The position numbers were made by a program, and so were the translations under genes. The notes under the pieces were generated by a model, which saw only the letters and a program-made list of their open reading frames with translations, was not told the DNA's origin and did no database searches. DNA of 64,000 nt from Alteromonas_E sp965248545 (GTDB lineage: Bacteria; Pseudomonadota; Gammaproteobacteria; Enterobacterales; Alteromonadaceae): NCBI GenBank assembly GCA_965248545.1, contig OZ252110.1:1984001-2048000 (forward strand), written 5' to 3'. Of this stretch, positions 37,660 through 46,965 are shown piece by piece (the stretch's first letter is position 1; each line of letters starts with the position of its first letter).

Positions 37660-38634
37660 CTAGGGGACTTCGTTTCCGCGAGTTGACTCTAATAAGTAAT
37701 ACCAATGCTCACGACTCAACGTTACAGTGGAGGCTTGCGCACAGGCCTTAATTCGGCTCAAGTTCGTTGTGCCAATAATGGGTTGAACACCAATCGGCAA
37801 TCGGTTTAGCCACGCCAATGCAATCGCTTCTGGGCTGGTTTGATATTCGGCTGCTAACACTTCTACCGCTTCAGCTGCGCGTTTCTCATGTGGTTCAGCG
37901 GCTCTAGCCGCAGAAGTGACTTTGCCTTGAGCTAAACTTCCCCATGCTTGAAGTTGAATGTTATGACGGTGACAATAACTGAACAGATGGCTATCAAAAC
38001 TGTTGTCATTCGCAAGTGCACTGCCGGTTGTCATTCCTTCTTCAAGCCAATCAGTGCGCAGTAGACTCATTTCGATTTGATTGGCAACGAGCGGATGTTC
38101 TAGCCGACTTTGCAGCCACTCCATCTGGCCGCTGTGCATATTGGATACTCCAATGTGGGCGACCTTTCCTTGCTGTACAAGCCCATTCAACGAGTTTCCC
38201 ACTTCGTCTACGTCCATTAATGGATCGGGTCGATGCAACAACAACACGTCCAATTGCTCGATTCGCAAGCGTTGAAGAATGCCCTCGACGGATTGTTCAA
38301 TCCATTGTGAGGAGAAATCATAACGCTTGGGACCTTTCTCATCCGCGAGGCGAATGCCGCATTTGGATTGGATGAGCATTCGATCGCGAAGTTCAGGTCT
38401 TTGTTCAAGTACATCACCAAAGACTTGTTCAGCTTTTCCGAAGGTATATATATCGGCGTGATCAAATATGGTGATGCCATTCTCCAGAGCGGTCTCAATG
38501 ACATCATGCGTATGCTTTACATCGGCTCTGGTGTACGGAGAAGTACTCCAGCCACCGCCCAATCCCATACAGCCATACACGAGTCGACTCGCATCTGGGA
38601 GGTTGGCGTTAATCGGTAAATTCGTTTTTTTCAT
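37660..38634 (-). CDS. Aldo/keto reductase (YdhF-like)
   Basis: A 324-residue NADPH-dependent oxidoreductase. The AKR tetrad is indicated by FDHADIY (Asp, Tyr), LIQSKCG (Lys) and LLHRPDPLMD (His). WLNRLPIGVQPIIGTTNLSRI is the cofactor-binding C-terminal segment. The ATG at 38634 is used here; a GTG two codons upstream is also possible. The substrate is unknown; gene order suggests co-transcription with the amylase gene. Confidence 0.88.
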   Translation of the reverse strand: MKKTNLPINANLPDASRLVYGCMGLGGGWSTSPYTRADVKHTHDVIETALENGITIFDHADIYTFGKAEQVFGDVLEQRPELRDRMLIQSKCGIRLADEKGPKRYDFSSQWIEQSVEGILQRLRIEQLDVLLLHRPDPLMDVDEVGNSLNGLVQQGKVAHIGVSNMHSGQMEWLQSRLEHPLVANQIEMSLLRTDWLEEGMTTGSALANDNSFDSHLFSYCHRHNIQLQAWGSLAQGKVTSAARAAEPHEKRAAEAVEVLAAEYQTSPEAIALAWLNRLPIGVQPIIGTTNLSRIKACAQASTVTLSREHWYYLLESTRGNEVP

Positions 38635-38786
38635 CTTCACAGCTCATCATGCTCTAATCGAATATGCAACTCGTTGCGTATTGAATACGATTGTAATTCA
38701 GCGAGGCTTAAAACACTTCACTTTAGGTGATGTGTAGATAAGAAAAAACTTTCAGGTTGGGCCTGATAAACAAAGAGATCTAATCC

Positions 38787-39341
38787 ATGCAGATAAAACG
38801 TTTAGTACTTCATCGCAGCGCAATTTTACTGACGGTCTGTGTACTGGTGATAAGTGGATGTACCGGAGTGCCAAAAGGCGTTAAGCCAGTGGAATCATTT
38901 GAACTACAACAATATTTGGGAACCTGGTACGAAATTGCTCGTCTAGACCATCCATTTGAGCGAGGTTTGAGTCGCATTACGGCCACTTACAGCCTCAATA
39001 ACGATGGCGGTGTTAACGTATTGAATCGTGGTTACAACGCAGAGGATCGCGAATGGAACGAGGCAAAAGGTCGAGCGTATTTTGTCGGTGACAGTGATGT
39101 CGGTCACTTGAAGGTGTCCTTTTTTGGGCCATTTTATGCGAGCTATGTCATTATAGCGTTGGACCATGATGACTATCAGTATGCATTGGTAACAGGGCCT
39201 GATCGAGATTACCTATGGCTACTTGCGCGTCGACCCGATATCGATGCAAAAGTCATTGATAAATTAGTGGCAACGGCAAAAGAGCAGGGCTATGCAACTG
39301 ATGAACTGATTTGGGTCGAGCACTTAACTACAGAAAAATAA
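38787..39341 (+). CDS. blc: Outer-membrane lipocalin lipoprotein
   Basis: A 184-residue Blc-type bacterial lipocalin. The lipobox ISGC gives lipidated C25. The lipocalin signature GTWYEIARLDHPFERG opens the beta-barrel, and LVTGPDRDYLWLLARRP is the third conserved region. Blc proteins bind lysophospholipids and fatty acids during envelope stress. It stands alone, divergent from the aldo/keto reductase gene. Confidence 0.92.
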   Translation: MQIKRLVLHRSAILLTVCVLVISGCTGVPKGVKPVESFELQQYLGTWYEIARLDHPFERGLSRITATYSLNNDGGVNVLNRGYNAEDREWNEAKGRAYFVGDSDVGHLKVSFFGPFYASYVIIALDHDDYQYALVTGPDRDYLWLLARRPDIDAKVIDKLVATAKEQGYATDELIWVEHLTTEK

Positions 39342-39450
39342 CGAGACTTGAAATAATTGTGACACTTGGCAGGTCATTAAATTCTGTTAGTCTAGTTCAA
39401 ATGCTCTAGATCCATTAAACCAGCGCTTTTACCTCAGGGAATACGTGTTT

Positions 39451-39954
39451 ATGTTGCTTCAAAGCCACATTGATGTTCTGCAACAAGCAGTGAGCTTACT
39501 TAAAGAAATCCAGACTGAGGACTACCAGTTGGCAATGCAGCCGCATTTGAGCGGTTCGATAGGCAAGCATATCCGCCACGTTATCGACCATTACTTGGCG
39601 CTTGAACAAGGCCTATTGGATGGTCTCGTTGACTACAATCAACGCCACAGAAATTCGAATATCGAGGCTTCTCCTTCAGTTGCGCTGGACAGCTTAAAAG
39701 CGATTATCAATTGGCTCGAGAACATCACGTCTGAAGAGCTAGAGAGCTCGGTTACGGTTAGAAGCGAAGTGTCTATTTCTGAGACATTGAATATACAATG
39801 TCACTCTACTCTGGCACGCGAAATCTTGTTTGTGTCCAGCCATGCGATCCATCACTTTTCATTGATCAGTGTCGCACGCTCACTCCAAGGGTACGATGTA
39901 CCTCAGTACTTTGGCTATGCGCCAGCTACCATCAGTTACTTGACGGGGCGTTAG
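39451..39954 (+). CDS. DinB family protein
   Basis: A 167-residue four-helix protein of the DinB/YfiT-like superfamily. The His ligands are in GKHIRHVIDHYL and near the end in HAIHHFSLI, the standard metal triad pattern. I use the ATG at 39451; a GTG at 39445 is an alternative, both behind AGGGA. Family members include thiol-dependent transferases, and no activity can be deduced. Its 3' end overlaps the convergent acyltransferase gene by 23 bp. Confidence 0.82.
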   Translation: MLLQSHIDVLQQAVSLLKEIQTEDYQLAMQPHLSGSIGKHIRHVIDHYLALEQGLLDGLVDYNQRHRNSNIEASPSVALDSLKAIINWLENITSEELESSVTVRSEVSISETLNIQCHSTLAREILFVSSHAIHHFSLISVARSLQGYDVPQYFGYAPATISYLTGR

Positions 39955-41671
39955 ACGAGTATTCGAGATAGTTTTTAGCGCCATCTGATAAATAGAGCTT
40001 CAGCAATTTCTGCGGAGCTGCCGGCAGGTTAACACTGAGCAATAATCCCGGAGTGTGGTTAAAACTCTTGTCGATTCCCAAACAATGAAAGCGTGCACCT
40101 AACTTATGATATTGCTTTAACAACACCGGGATATCCTTGCCGTCCTGCTCAAGAGATTTGAGGAAGGCTGTCAAATAGGGTTGTAACGCTTCACTTACTG
40201 CAAATTCGGTAATTTCGGGTTGTGCTGATTTACTGAATGGATTTCTAGCTGACACATCCGCGCCGGGTTGCACATACGCTTGCTGAATCAATTGCACACT
40301 ACGCGGGTCATATAGCTTGCTAATTGAGACGGTACCATACAGTGTCCGGTATTGGGGGAATCGACACACAAAAGCGCCAATACCACGCCACAATAGAAAC
40401 AAACCGACATGAGAACGTTGTAACCTGGGGATCAGAAATGAACGACCCATTTCCAGACATGGGGAGGTTCGATTGACGAATGTGGGACCAAAATCGAACA
40501 TCTTATTCAAATAGAGATTGTTAAGGTTGCCGTCAGTCAACAATTTATCTGTCTGGCCCATACGGTATGCCCCGACGATTTCATTGGCCTCTTTGTCGAT
40601 GACAAACAAGTGTGTATACGTTGCGTCAAACTGATCAGTATCGACGGGTTCGCCGCTGCCTTCATTGTGTTCGCGAAATACCAGTTCGCGTAATCGCGCA
40701 ATCTCGCGAACAATCTTGGGAGCTTGATGTTGGTAGGCAAAAAATATGTCATAGCCTTTATGCGTCAATAGGTGCTGCTCGGTGGGCAGGGCATCTAGCT
40801 CTGACGTCAAAACATCACTGGCGATTGGATCTGCGATAGCCTTCATTTCAGTGACGGTGTCTGCTGGCCAATCTGAATACCAATTGCGCTGCTGCGCGTA
40901 GCTGAGCGCGCGACAATGTTCGGCAGATTCTACTTTAGTGCCGGGCACAGGATAGCCACAATCTAACCTGATCGTTGTGCCGGTTTTGTTCAGCAACTCT
41001 CTCGCCAGCATTAGCATGCGCAAGCGGTAATAAATTCGGCCTAAGCGGTAAAACCAGACACTGTTGGTACCCGAAACATAAACAGGCACATAGTGACAGT
41101 CTTGTTGACGGCATAGCTTAGCCACAATGCGATTCCAGCTGTGTTCTGCAATTCTTTGTTTTGCTGCCTGATAGTAACTCACGCGACCCGCGGGAAACAT
41201 CAGCAATGCATTACCCGCCTTAATATGACGCAAACATTGGCGTAACGACGGTGCGTTTTTGGGGTCATTTTCTGACAACGGGTTGGTAAAAATGAAGTAG
41301 GGTTCAAGCTCCTTAAAAATCCGCAAGCCTTGATTGGCTAACACTTTAAGATCGGGTCGAACTTTGCTAATCGCCCTAGCCAGTATGACTCCCTCAATGC
41401 CACCAAAAGGATGATTACTCGCGATCATTACCGGGCCCGTTTTGGGAATTCGCTCAAGTAAGGCTTGCTCGCCTTCAACGTTAATTTCAAGTAATTCTAC
41501 TAATCGATCGGCAAATGCCTCTTTACTTAAACCTTGCATGTCATGTTGCAGATACAATCGATTCATTTTTGCTATGCCAAGAAGTTTATCGAGAAACTTC
41601 AATAGGATGCGGCGAAATGGGGTAAGACGCTGGCGTTCGAATAGATTGATAAGACTGATTGGTGGTTGCAT
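39932..41671 (-). CDS. olsF: Two-domain acyltransferase, OlsF-like ornithine lipid synthase
   Basis: A 579-residue protein. The N-terminal PlsC-like O-acyltransferase domain has ASNHPFGGIEG (His87) and MFPAGRVSYY. The C-terminal half, from about residue 300, is a GNAT/hemolysin-type N-acyltransferase with LRELVFREHNEGSGE, YTHLFVIDKEANEIVGAYR and PCLEMGRSF. This domain order and length match OlsF, which makes ornithine lipid by itself. Such lipids typically replace phospholipids under phosphate limitation; no Pho box was identified upstream. The alternative is a fusion with a different amino-acid substrate. Confidence 0.78.
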   Translation of the reverse strand: MQPPISLINLFERQRLTPFRRILLKFLDKLLGIAKMNRLYLQHDMQGLSKEAFADRLVELLEINVEGEQALLERIPKTGPVMIASNHPFGGIEGVILARAISKVRPDLKVLANQGLRIFKELEPYFIFTNPLSENDPKNAPSLRQCLRHIKAGNALLMFPAGRVSYYQAAKQRIAEHSWNRIVAKLCRQQDCHYVPVYVSGTNSVWFYRLGRIYYRLRMLMLARELLNKTGTTIRLDCGYPVPGTKVESAEHCRALSYAQQRNWYSDWPADTVTEMKAIADPIASDVLTSELDALPTEQHLLTHKGYDIFFAYQHQAPKIVREIARLRELVFREHNEGSGEPVDTDQFDATYTHLFVIDKEANEIVGAYRMGQTDKLLTDGNLNNLYLNKMFDFGPTFVNRTSPCLEMGRSFLIPRLQRSHVGLFLLWRGIGAFVCRFPQYRTLYGTVSISKLYDPRSVQLIQQAYVQPGADVSARNPFSKSAQPEITEFAVSEALQPYLTAFLKSLEQDGKDIPVLLKQYHKLGARFHCLGIDKSFNHTPGLLLSVNLPAAPQKLLKLYLSDGAKNYLEYSSNAPSSN

Positions 41672-41830
41672 CAGGTGTTGTGCGTTACGTTGATTAGTAG
41701 AAACGACCCTAGTAAATCAAATTTAATTGCATGCGTCAGTGGTTTTTTGTTTAGACATCGATGTTGCTGCTTAAATCACCATCTTCAGGCATAATAGATG
41801 GGATATGTTTTAAGGACCAGATAAAGACAG

Positions 41831-42868
41831 ATGACAGATTCGATTACCATTACTACTCCTGATGACTGGCACTTACATTTTCGCGATGGCGAGATGCTTA
41901 AGGAAACTGTGCCGGCTACAGCCAGGTGTTTTAAGCGCGCTATCGTTATGCCCAATCTAGTGCCCCCCGTGACAAATACGAGTATGGCCATGGCCTATAA
42001 GCGTCGAATTATGGATGCTGCCGGTGAGGGCTCGACCTTTGAGCCTTTAGTAACGCTGTATTTAACCAACGACACCACTGCAAGTGACATACGTGAGGCG
42101 AAACAGGCGGGCATTGTTGCCAGTAAGCTTTATCCAGCAGGCGCAACCACCAACTCGGATGCTGCTGTTAAAGGCATTAATAGTTTATACCCTGTGTTTG
42201 AAGCGATGCAGGAAGTCGGGATGCTGCTGTTGATCCACGGTGAAGTGACCGACAATCATGTGGATATATTCGACCGAGAAAAGGCTTTTATCGATCAGCA
42301 CTTAAGCAAGATCGTTAGCGACTTCCCAGCCTTGAAAGTTGTTTTTGAGCACATCACGACAAAAGACGCTGTGGAGTTTGTTAGCGCCAGCTCAGATTTG
42401 GTCGGTGCAACTATTACGCCTCAACATCTAATGTTAAACCGCAATGATTTGTTGGTTGGCGGCATTCGACCGCACAACTACTGTTTACCAGTATTGAAGC
42501 GTAATATTCATCAGCAAGCTCTACGCGAGATCGTCAAGACCGGGTCTCAGAAATTCTTCCTTGGTACAGACTCAGCACCGCACGAAAAACATAAAAAGGA
42601 ATCGGCGTGTGGCTGCGCTGGTTGCTATAGCGCTTGGAGTGCAATTGAGTTGTACACACAAGTATTTGATGAATTAAATGCTTTGGACAAGCTCGAAGGA
42701 TTTGCGAGTTTCCACGGTGCTGACTTTTACGGTTTACCGCGGAACAGCGGCACAATCACGCTCGAACGGCAGAAATGGACAATTCCTGAATCGATAGATT
42801 TACCTTATGGTGAACCGATCGTGCCCTTTATGGCAGGAACAGATGTTAATTGGCGATTGGTTAGCTAA
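41831..42868 (+). CDS. pyrC: Dihydroorotase
   Basis: A 345-residue zinc amidohydrolase of pyrimidine synthesis, class II (PyrC) type. H14 and H16 in DDWHLHFRDG are metal ligands, K99 in ASKLYPAGATTNS is the carboxylated Lys, and HGEV, FEHITT and GTDSAPH supply the remaining ligands. Length equals E. coli PyrC. It is divergent from the olsF-like gene with 159 bp between them; I did not find a convincing promoter. Confidence 0.94.
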   Translation: MTDSITITTPDDWHLHFRDGEMLKETVPATARCFKRAIVMPNLVPPVTNTSMAMAYKRRIMDAAGEGSTFEPLVTLYLTNDTTASDIREAKQAGIVASKLYPAGATTNSDAAVKGINSLYPVFEAMQEVGMLLLIHGEVTDNHVDIFDREKAFIDQHLSKIVSDFPALKVVFEHITTKDAVEFVSASSDLVGATITPQHLMLNRNDLLVGGIRPHNYCLPVLKRNIHQQALREIVKTGSQKFFLGTDSAPHEKHKKESACGCAGCYSAWSAIELYTQVFDELNALDKLEGFASFHGADFYGLPRNSGTITLERQKWTIPESIDLPYGEPIVPFMAGTDVNWRLVS

Positions 42869-42882
42869 GACAGGACGACACG

Positions 42883-44448
42883 TTGAACACTTGGTTTGTA
42901 AAGGCGACTAAAAGCTTCTGCGCGGCAATGATGTTGTCGCCTGTGCTTGCGGGCGCCCAGCAATCGATGACGGTGTTAAGCAGTCCGCTACCAATTTTTA
43001 GCCAAGTCAAAGAAAACGGTCAAATGACTGGGTATTCAGTTGAGTTTGCTCGCGCTGTGTTGCAGCGGGCAGGCTACACTGCAGAGTTTCAGGACCTACC
43101 ATTTGCCCGCTTATTAATGCGGGCTGGAAACGGTGAAGCTGTCATTACGACCGGTATCGGTCGTATCCCAGATCGCGAAGACGACTTTTATTGGATCACG
43201 CCAATGACGGCAAATGTCGTCGGTTTGTATTCAAACAAGTTGTCTGAAATCCAAGACTTGAAATTGCTCGGTCAATCCATTTCTGTGTCGGTACTACGCG
43301 GTGATTATCGCTCTGAACTACTCGCTAATTACCCTGCGATAACGGTTGTTGAATTCAACAACTGGCAACAAGCGATTGGCGCGGTTTTGAAGGGGCGGGT
43401 TGACGCCGTTTTTCTGTCTGAGTTGGGTGTTGGATTAACCTGTCAAAGTGCAGGATTAGACTGTTCAGAACTCAACAATATTTACAATCACGATGTCTTG
43501 TTTAGTTACATGGCGATGCCAAAGACAGAATCAAATCGACATGTCGCTCAGGAGATCGCAAATGCGGCAGCGGAGTATGTCAAGAGTCAAGACTTCCTGC
43601 GACTAACCGAGCGTTGGCTGCCGTCTCTGACTCATATATCGAAGCAAGTTAGCGTCACTGATGGAGTCTTGACCATGGGGGCAGTCGAGGCGGCCGTTCA
43701 ATTAGCTAATCCGCTTTGGGTTATTACCCACTTGGAGCCACCGTTTAGCTACCGAGATGAGCGGGGACGTTTATCGGGTTATGCGGTTGAGTTAACGCGC
43801 AGTGTTTTAGTAGAGGCAGGTCTGCAGACTGAGATTCTAGTTGCTCCATGGGAGCGCATTCTGGTTGAAAGTGCGTCTAAATCCGATGTTTTAGTGTTCT
43901 CACTTGCCCGCACGGCAGAGCGAGAGGACTTATTTCATTGGATCACGCCGATTACCCAAAACGCATATTCAATTTTCGGTCAACAGCCATTGCCGAAGGG
44001 CACGAGATTGGATGATCTGTCGCGAGACGGTAAATTCGCTGTATTACAAGGCGACTTTCGTCAAGAAATCGTTGAAGCTAAGGGCTTCGCAAGTGTGTCG
44101 GCTCAGACCTGGCCGGAGGTAATGCGTTTGTTTGTCGAGGGCAAAGCGGACTATTTATTTTTTTCAGATGGCGGCGTCGAATTGTTTTGTAAGGAACTGG
44201 CGTTAGATTGTACTCATGTACACAAAATCATCGAATACCAACTCGCCACAACCTACTTAGCGATATCGAAGCAAGGCACGAGCCCCAAACTCGTCGAACA
44301 ATTGCAGCGTGCAGCGGGCAATTACAAGCAGTCAAGCGACTACCAAAACATGCTCGAGTACTGGCTAACGCAATTTTCACAACAATCTGCTTTATCGATT
44401 CACGAAAGTGAAGGCATCATCAAACTTTGGGCACAACCTACTAAATGA
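42883..44448 (+). CDS. Exported protein with two tandem SBP_bac_3 domains
   Basis: A 521-residue periplasmic protein with a signal peptide (near AGA-QQ) and two homologous solute-binding modules, about residues 28-250 and 275-510. The copies align at an offset of 249-250: GYSVEFARAVL with GYAVELTRSVL, FYWITPM with FHWITPI, and a seven-residue Cys pair (C187/C194 with C436/C443). The start is a TTG at 42883, with AGGA seven bases upstream. It overlaps dbpA by four bases. No permease or kinase domain is attached. It resembles binding modules of histidine kinases or diguanylate cyclases but stands free. Confidence 0.82.
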   Translation: MNTWFVKATKSFCAAMMLSPVLAGAQQSMTVLSSPLPIFSQVKENGQMTGYSVEFARAVLQRAGYTAEFQDLPFARLLMRAGNGEAVITTGIGRIPDREDDFYWITPMTANVVGLYSNKLSEIQDLKLLGQSISVSVLRGDYRSELLANYPAITVVEFNNWQQAIGAVLKGRVDAVFLSELGVGLTCQSAGLDCSELNNIYNHDVLFSYMAMPKTESNRHVAQEIANAAAEYVKSQDFLRLTERWLPSLTHISKQVSVTDGVLTMGAVEAAVQLANPLWVITHLEPPFSYRDERGRLSGYAVELTRSVLVEAGLQTEILVAPWERILVESASKSDVLVFSLARTAEREDLFHWITPITQNAYSIFGQQPLPKGTRLDDLSRDGKFAVLQGDFRQEIVEAKGFASVSAQTWPEVMRLFVEGKADYLFFSDGGVELFCKELALDCTHVHKIIEYQLATTYLAISKQGTSPKLVEQLQRAAGNYKQSSDYQNMLEYWLTQFSQQSALSIHESEGIIKLWAQPTK

Positions 44449-45836
44449 CAGAACAAACAGCTTTTCAGTCTTTACCTTTGCGTGAAGAACTGCTCTCAGC
44501 GATGAGGGCCATCGGGTTTTTAACCATGACATCGGTGCAGCAGCGCGCAATTCCTATTGCATTATCAGGTAAAGACGTGATTGCCAAAGCGAGTACTGGT
44601 TCGGGGAAAACACTCGCGTTTGGGTTACCCATATTACAACAGTTAGACGCGACGCAACGCGCACCGTCTTCCATTGTATTATGCCCAACCCGTGAGCTAG
44701 CAGAACAAGTCGCAGAACAGTTGCGCGATGCAGCCAAGCACTTAGCCAATACCAAAATACTTACTCTGTGTGGTGGCGTACCCATGCCTCCTCAAATCGC
44801 ATCATTGTCTCACGGCGCCAATATTATCGTTGGTACACCGGGCCGTATTTTAGATCACTTGTCCAAGCGTCGTTTAGATTTGTCGCGTGTCACTCATTTT
44901 GTTCTCGACGAGGCCGACCGAATGTTAGATATGGGATTTGAGGATGCCTTAGCCGCGGTCTTGCAGAGTGTGCCTAATTCTGCACAGTGTTTGCTGTTTT
45001 CAGCGACCTTCCCTCCCGAAGTGGAAAGCATCGTCAATGGTTTGGCACCGACGGCGGAGCGAATTGACGTCACCGAAGCTGAAGTCTTACCTGACATTCA
45101 ACAGCTTACCTACCGCGTCGACAATAAACTACGTGTCGAAACGCTTAAAGCAGTGATCACTGAATATCAACCACCGCGCTGTATTGTATTTTGTGCCACT
45201 AAAGATGAAACCCAGCGGGTAACGGATGAACTCCAGGCGAGCGGATTTTCGGCGGTGTGTTTACACGGTGATTTGGAGCAGCGTGAACGCACCGAAATGC
45301 TGGCGATGTTTTCAGCTGACTGTGCACAAGTGCTGATCGCCACCGATGTCGCTGCAAGAGGCTTGGACATTGATGATGTGCCACTGGTGGTAAATTTTAG
45401 AGTCAGTGAAGATGTGTCCACACACGTGCATCGCATAGGTCGAACAGGCCGTGCGGGTAAAGCCGGGTTAGCCGTCAGTTTAATGGCGACGCAGGACGAA
45501 ATATTTGTTGCGCGAATTGAGGAACACTTTAACCAAAGCATACCGTCCAAAGGCGCTCAATCATTGCGGTTTCACGCGAATCGCATTGTGCCGCCTGCAT
45601 TTAACATGGTTATTATCAAGGGTGGCAAAAAAGAAAAGCTCAGACCAGGCGATATTCTTGGTGCACTGACGCAAGACGCTCAAGTCCCGAATGAGGACAT
45701 TGGCAAAATCAAAATTGCCGCCACCACAAGTTATGTTGCGATTAAGCAGCGCAGCGTTAAGCGCACCTTGGCATTTTTCCGCGATGGAAAAATTAAAGGA
45801 AAACGATTGCGCGCTCGAAAAATCGCGATAGTCTAG
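44445..45836 (+). CDS. dbpA: ATP-dependent RNA helicase DbpA
   Basis: A 463-residue DEAD-box helicase acting in 50S subunit assembly. Motifs are ASTGSGKT, LDEADRMLDMGFE, FSATF, ARGLDIDDV and HRIGRTGRAG. The C-terminal RNA-recognition domain, with KGGKKEKLRPGDILGAL and GKIKGKRLRARK, is specific for DbpA and binds hairpin 92 of 23S rRNA. Its ATG overlaps the stop of the solute-binding protein by four bases (ATGA), implying coupled translation. Confidence 0.93.
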   Translation: MTEQTAFQSLPLREELLSAMRAIGFLTMTSVQQRAIPIALSGKDVIAKASTGSGKTLAFGLPILQQLDATQRAPSSIVLCPTRELAEQVAEQLRDAAKHLANTKILTLCGGVPMPPQIASLSHGANIIVGTPGRILDHLSKRRLDLSRVTHFVLDEADRMLDMGFEDALAAVLQSVPNSAQCLLFSATFPPEVESIVNGLAPTAERIDVTEAEVLPDIQQLTYRVDNKLRVETLKAVITEYQPPRCIVFCATKDETQRVTDELQASGFSAVCLHGDLEQRERTEMLAMFSADCAQVLIATDVAARGLDIDDVPLVVNFRVSEDVSTHVHRIGRTGRAGKAGLAVSLMATQDEIFVARIEEHFNQSIPSKGAQSLRFHANRIVPPAFNMVIIKGGKKEKLRPGDILGALTQDAQVPNEDIGKIKIAATTSYVAIKQRSVKRTLAFFRDGKIKGKRLRARKIAIV

Positions 45837-45869
45837 ATACTCAAAGACAAGACAACGATTGAGGTACTT

Positions 45870-46280
45870 ATGTCAGCTACCATTTTAGCGCTTACTGGAT
45901 ACATTCTTTGGACCATGTTGCTACTGCTATTGTTGGCGGGCTACCGCACTGCAATATCAAAACAGCAGGGCACACTAGAGTTTGCAGCGGATGGCTCGGA
46001 TGTGCCGGACGTTGGACACAGAATTACCCGTGCACAAGCAAATTGTGCTGAGAGCTTTGTCTTTATTGGCGGCACAATGTTGTTGGCGTTAGCGACACAA
46101 AGTGCTGTGATTACCGATGGTTTGGCATTCGTTGTGCTCGGCGCTCGGGTATTACAATCGATCACTCACTTACTCTCCACGAGCAATATGGCGATCCAAA
46201 TCAGGTTTGTATTTTTCTTGGTACAGTTCGGTATTTGCGGCTATTGGCTGGCAATGATTGCAGCCAAATTCATGGGTTAA
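45870..46280 (+). CDS. MAPEG family membrane protein
   Basis: A 136-residue protein with four hydrophobic helices. RAQANCAESFVFIGG with the conserved Arg, Asn and Glu near helix 2 identifies the MAPEG superfamily (eicosanoid and glutathione metabolism). Bacterial members often have glutathione transferase or peroxidase activity, not established here. GAGGT precedes the ATG. The next gene starts 22 bp after its stop. Confidence 0.87.
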   Translation: MSATILALTGYILWTMLLLLLLAGYRTAISKQQGTLEFAADGSDVPDVGHRITRAQANCAESFVFIGGTMLLALATQSAVITDGLAFVVLGARVLQSITHLLSTSNMAIQIRFVFFLVQFGICGYWLAMIAAKFMG

Positions 46281-46302
46281 TTTACTTGGTAGGGAAGTGC
46301 AA

Positions 46303-46920
46303 ATGGATGCTCCACTTAAGCGACTAAAACAACTTTCGCCCTGTGATCTTGCGGATGCATTGTCGGCTGAGCAATTTGTCGATCCTGCAATTCGTTCTTT
46401 ATGGACACCTGCCCCAAAAATATTCGGACGGGCATTCACTGTGGATTGTCCACCGGGTGATCACTTGATGTTTCACGCAGCAATTTACCGCGCTTCAGCG
46501 GGGGATATCATTGTCGCAAAAGGGGACAGTCGCTATGCATTGGCCGGCGGAAACGTTTGCGCCATCGCGCAGCAAAACGGTATTGCTGGCTGCATTATTG
46601 ACGGCAACATTCGCGATCTCGCTGAAGTACGTGATATGCAGTTTCCCGTGTATGCGAAGGGCGTATTTCCCAAGCCTGGCGCGAAGAAGCAACTCGGTAC
46701 GCTAAACTCAACTATTGAGTGTGGTGGCGTTGTCGTTGAAAATGGCGATTACGTATTGGCGAGTGAGGAAGGCATTGCGATTATCCCAGCTCGAGACGTC
46801 GAGGCTGTGCTGGAAAAAGCCGAAGCGCGGGCAGCGAAAGATGCCAATACACCATTACCTAAGTGGCGCGAGAATCATCTGAATATCGTCAATAATGCGC
46901 TAAATAATCTGGGATTTTAA
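46303..46920 (+). CDS. RraA family protein / HMG-type aldolase
   Basis: A 205-residue RraA-like protein. GDIIVAKGDSRYALAGGN and GCIIDGNIRDLAEVRDMQFP contain the conserved substrate-binding Gly-Asn and Arg-Asp pairs. Proteins of this fold include RNase E inhibitor RraA and 4-hydroxy-4-methyl-2-oxoglutarate aldolases or oxaloacetate decarboxylases; the segment between the two pairs fits the aldolase branch better. The start at 46303 has AGGGAAG upstream. An earlier ATG at 46258 would overlap the MAPEG gene. Confidence 0.85.
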   Translation: MDAPLKRLKQLSPCDLADALSAEQFVDPAIRSLWTPAPKIFGRAFTVDCPPGDHLMFHAAIYRASAGDIIVAKGDSRYALAGGNVCAIAQQNGIAGCIIDGNIRDLAEVRDMQFPVYAKGVFPKPGAKKQLGTLNSTIECGGVVVENGDYVLASEEGIAIIPARDVEAVLEKAEARAAKDANTPLPKWRENHLNIVNNALNNLGF

Positions 46921-46965
46921 TAAACGTCTTCAGCAAGACTCATACGACCCCAATTCGAGAGGCAT

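Noticed and set aside
41761..41795. Promoter of pyrC with TTGCTG and CATAAT
   Set aside because: The spacing is 20 bp, outside the normal range, so it is not listed as a feature.
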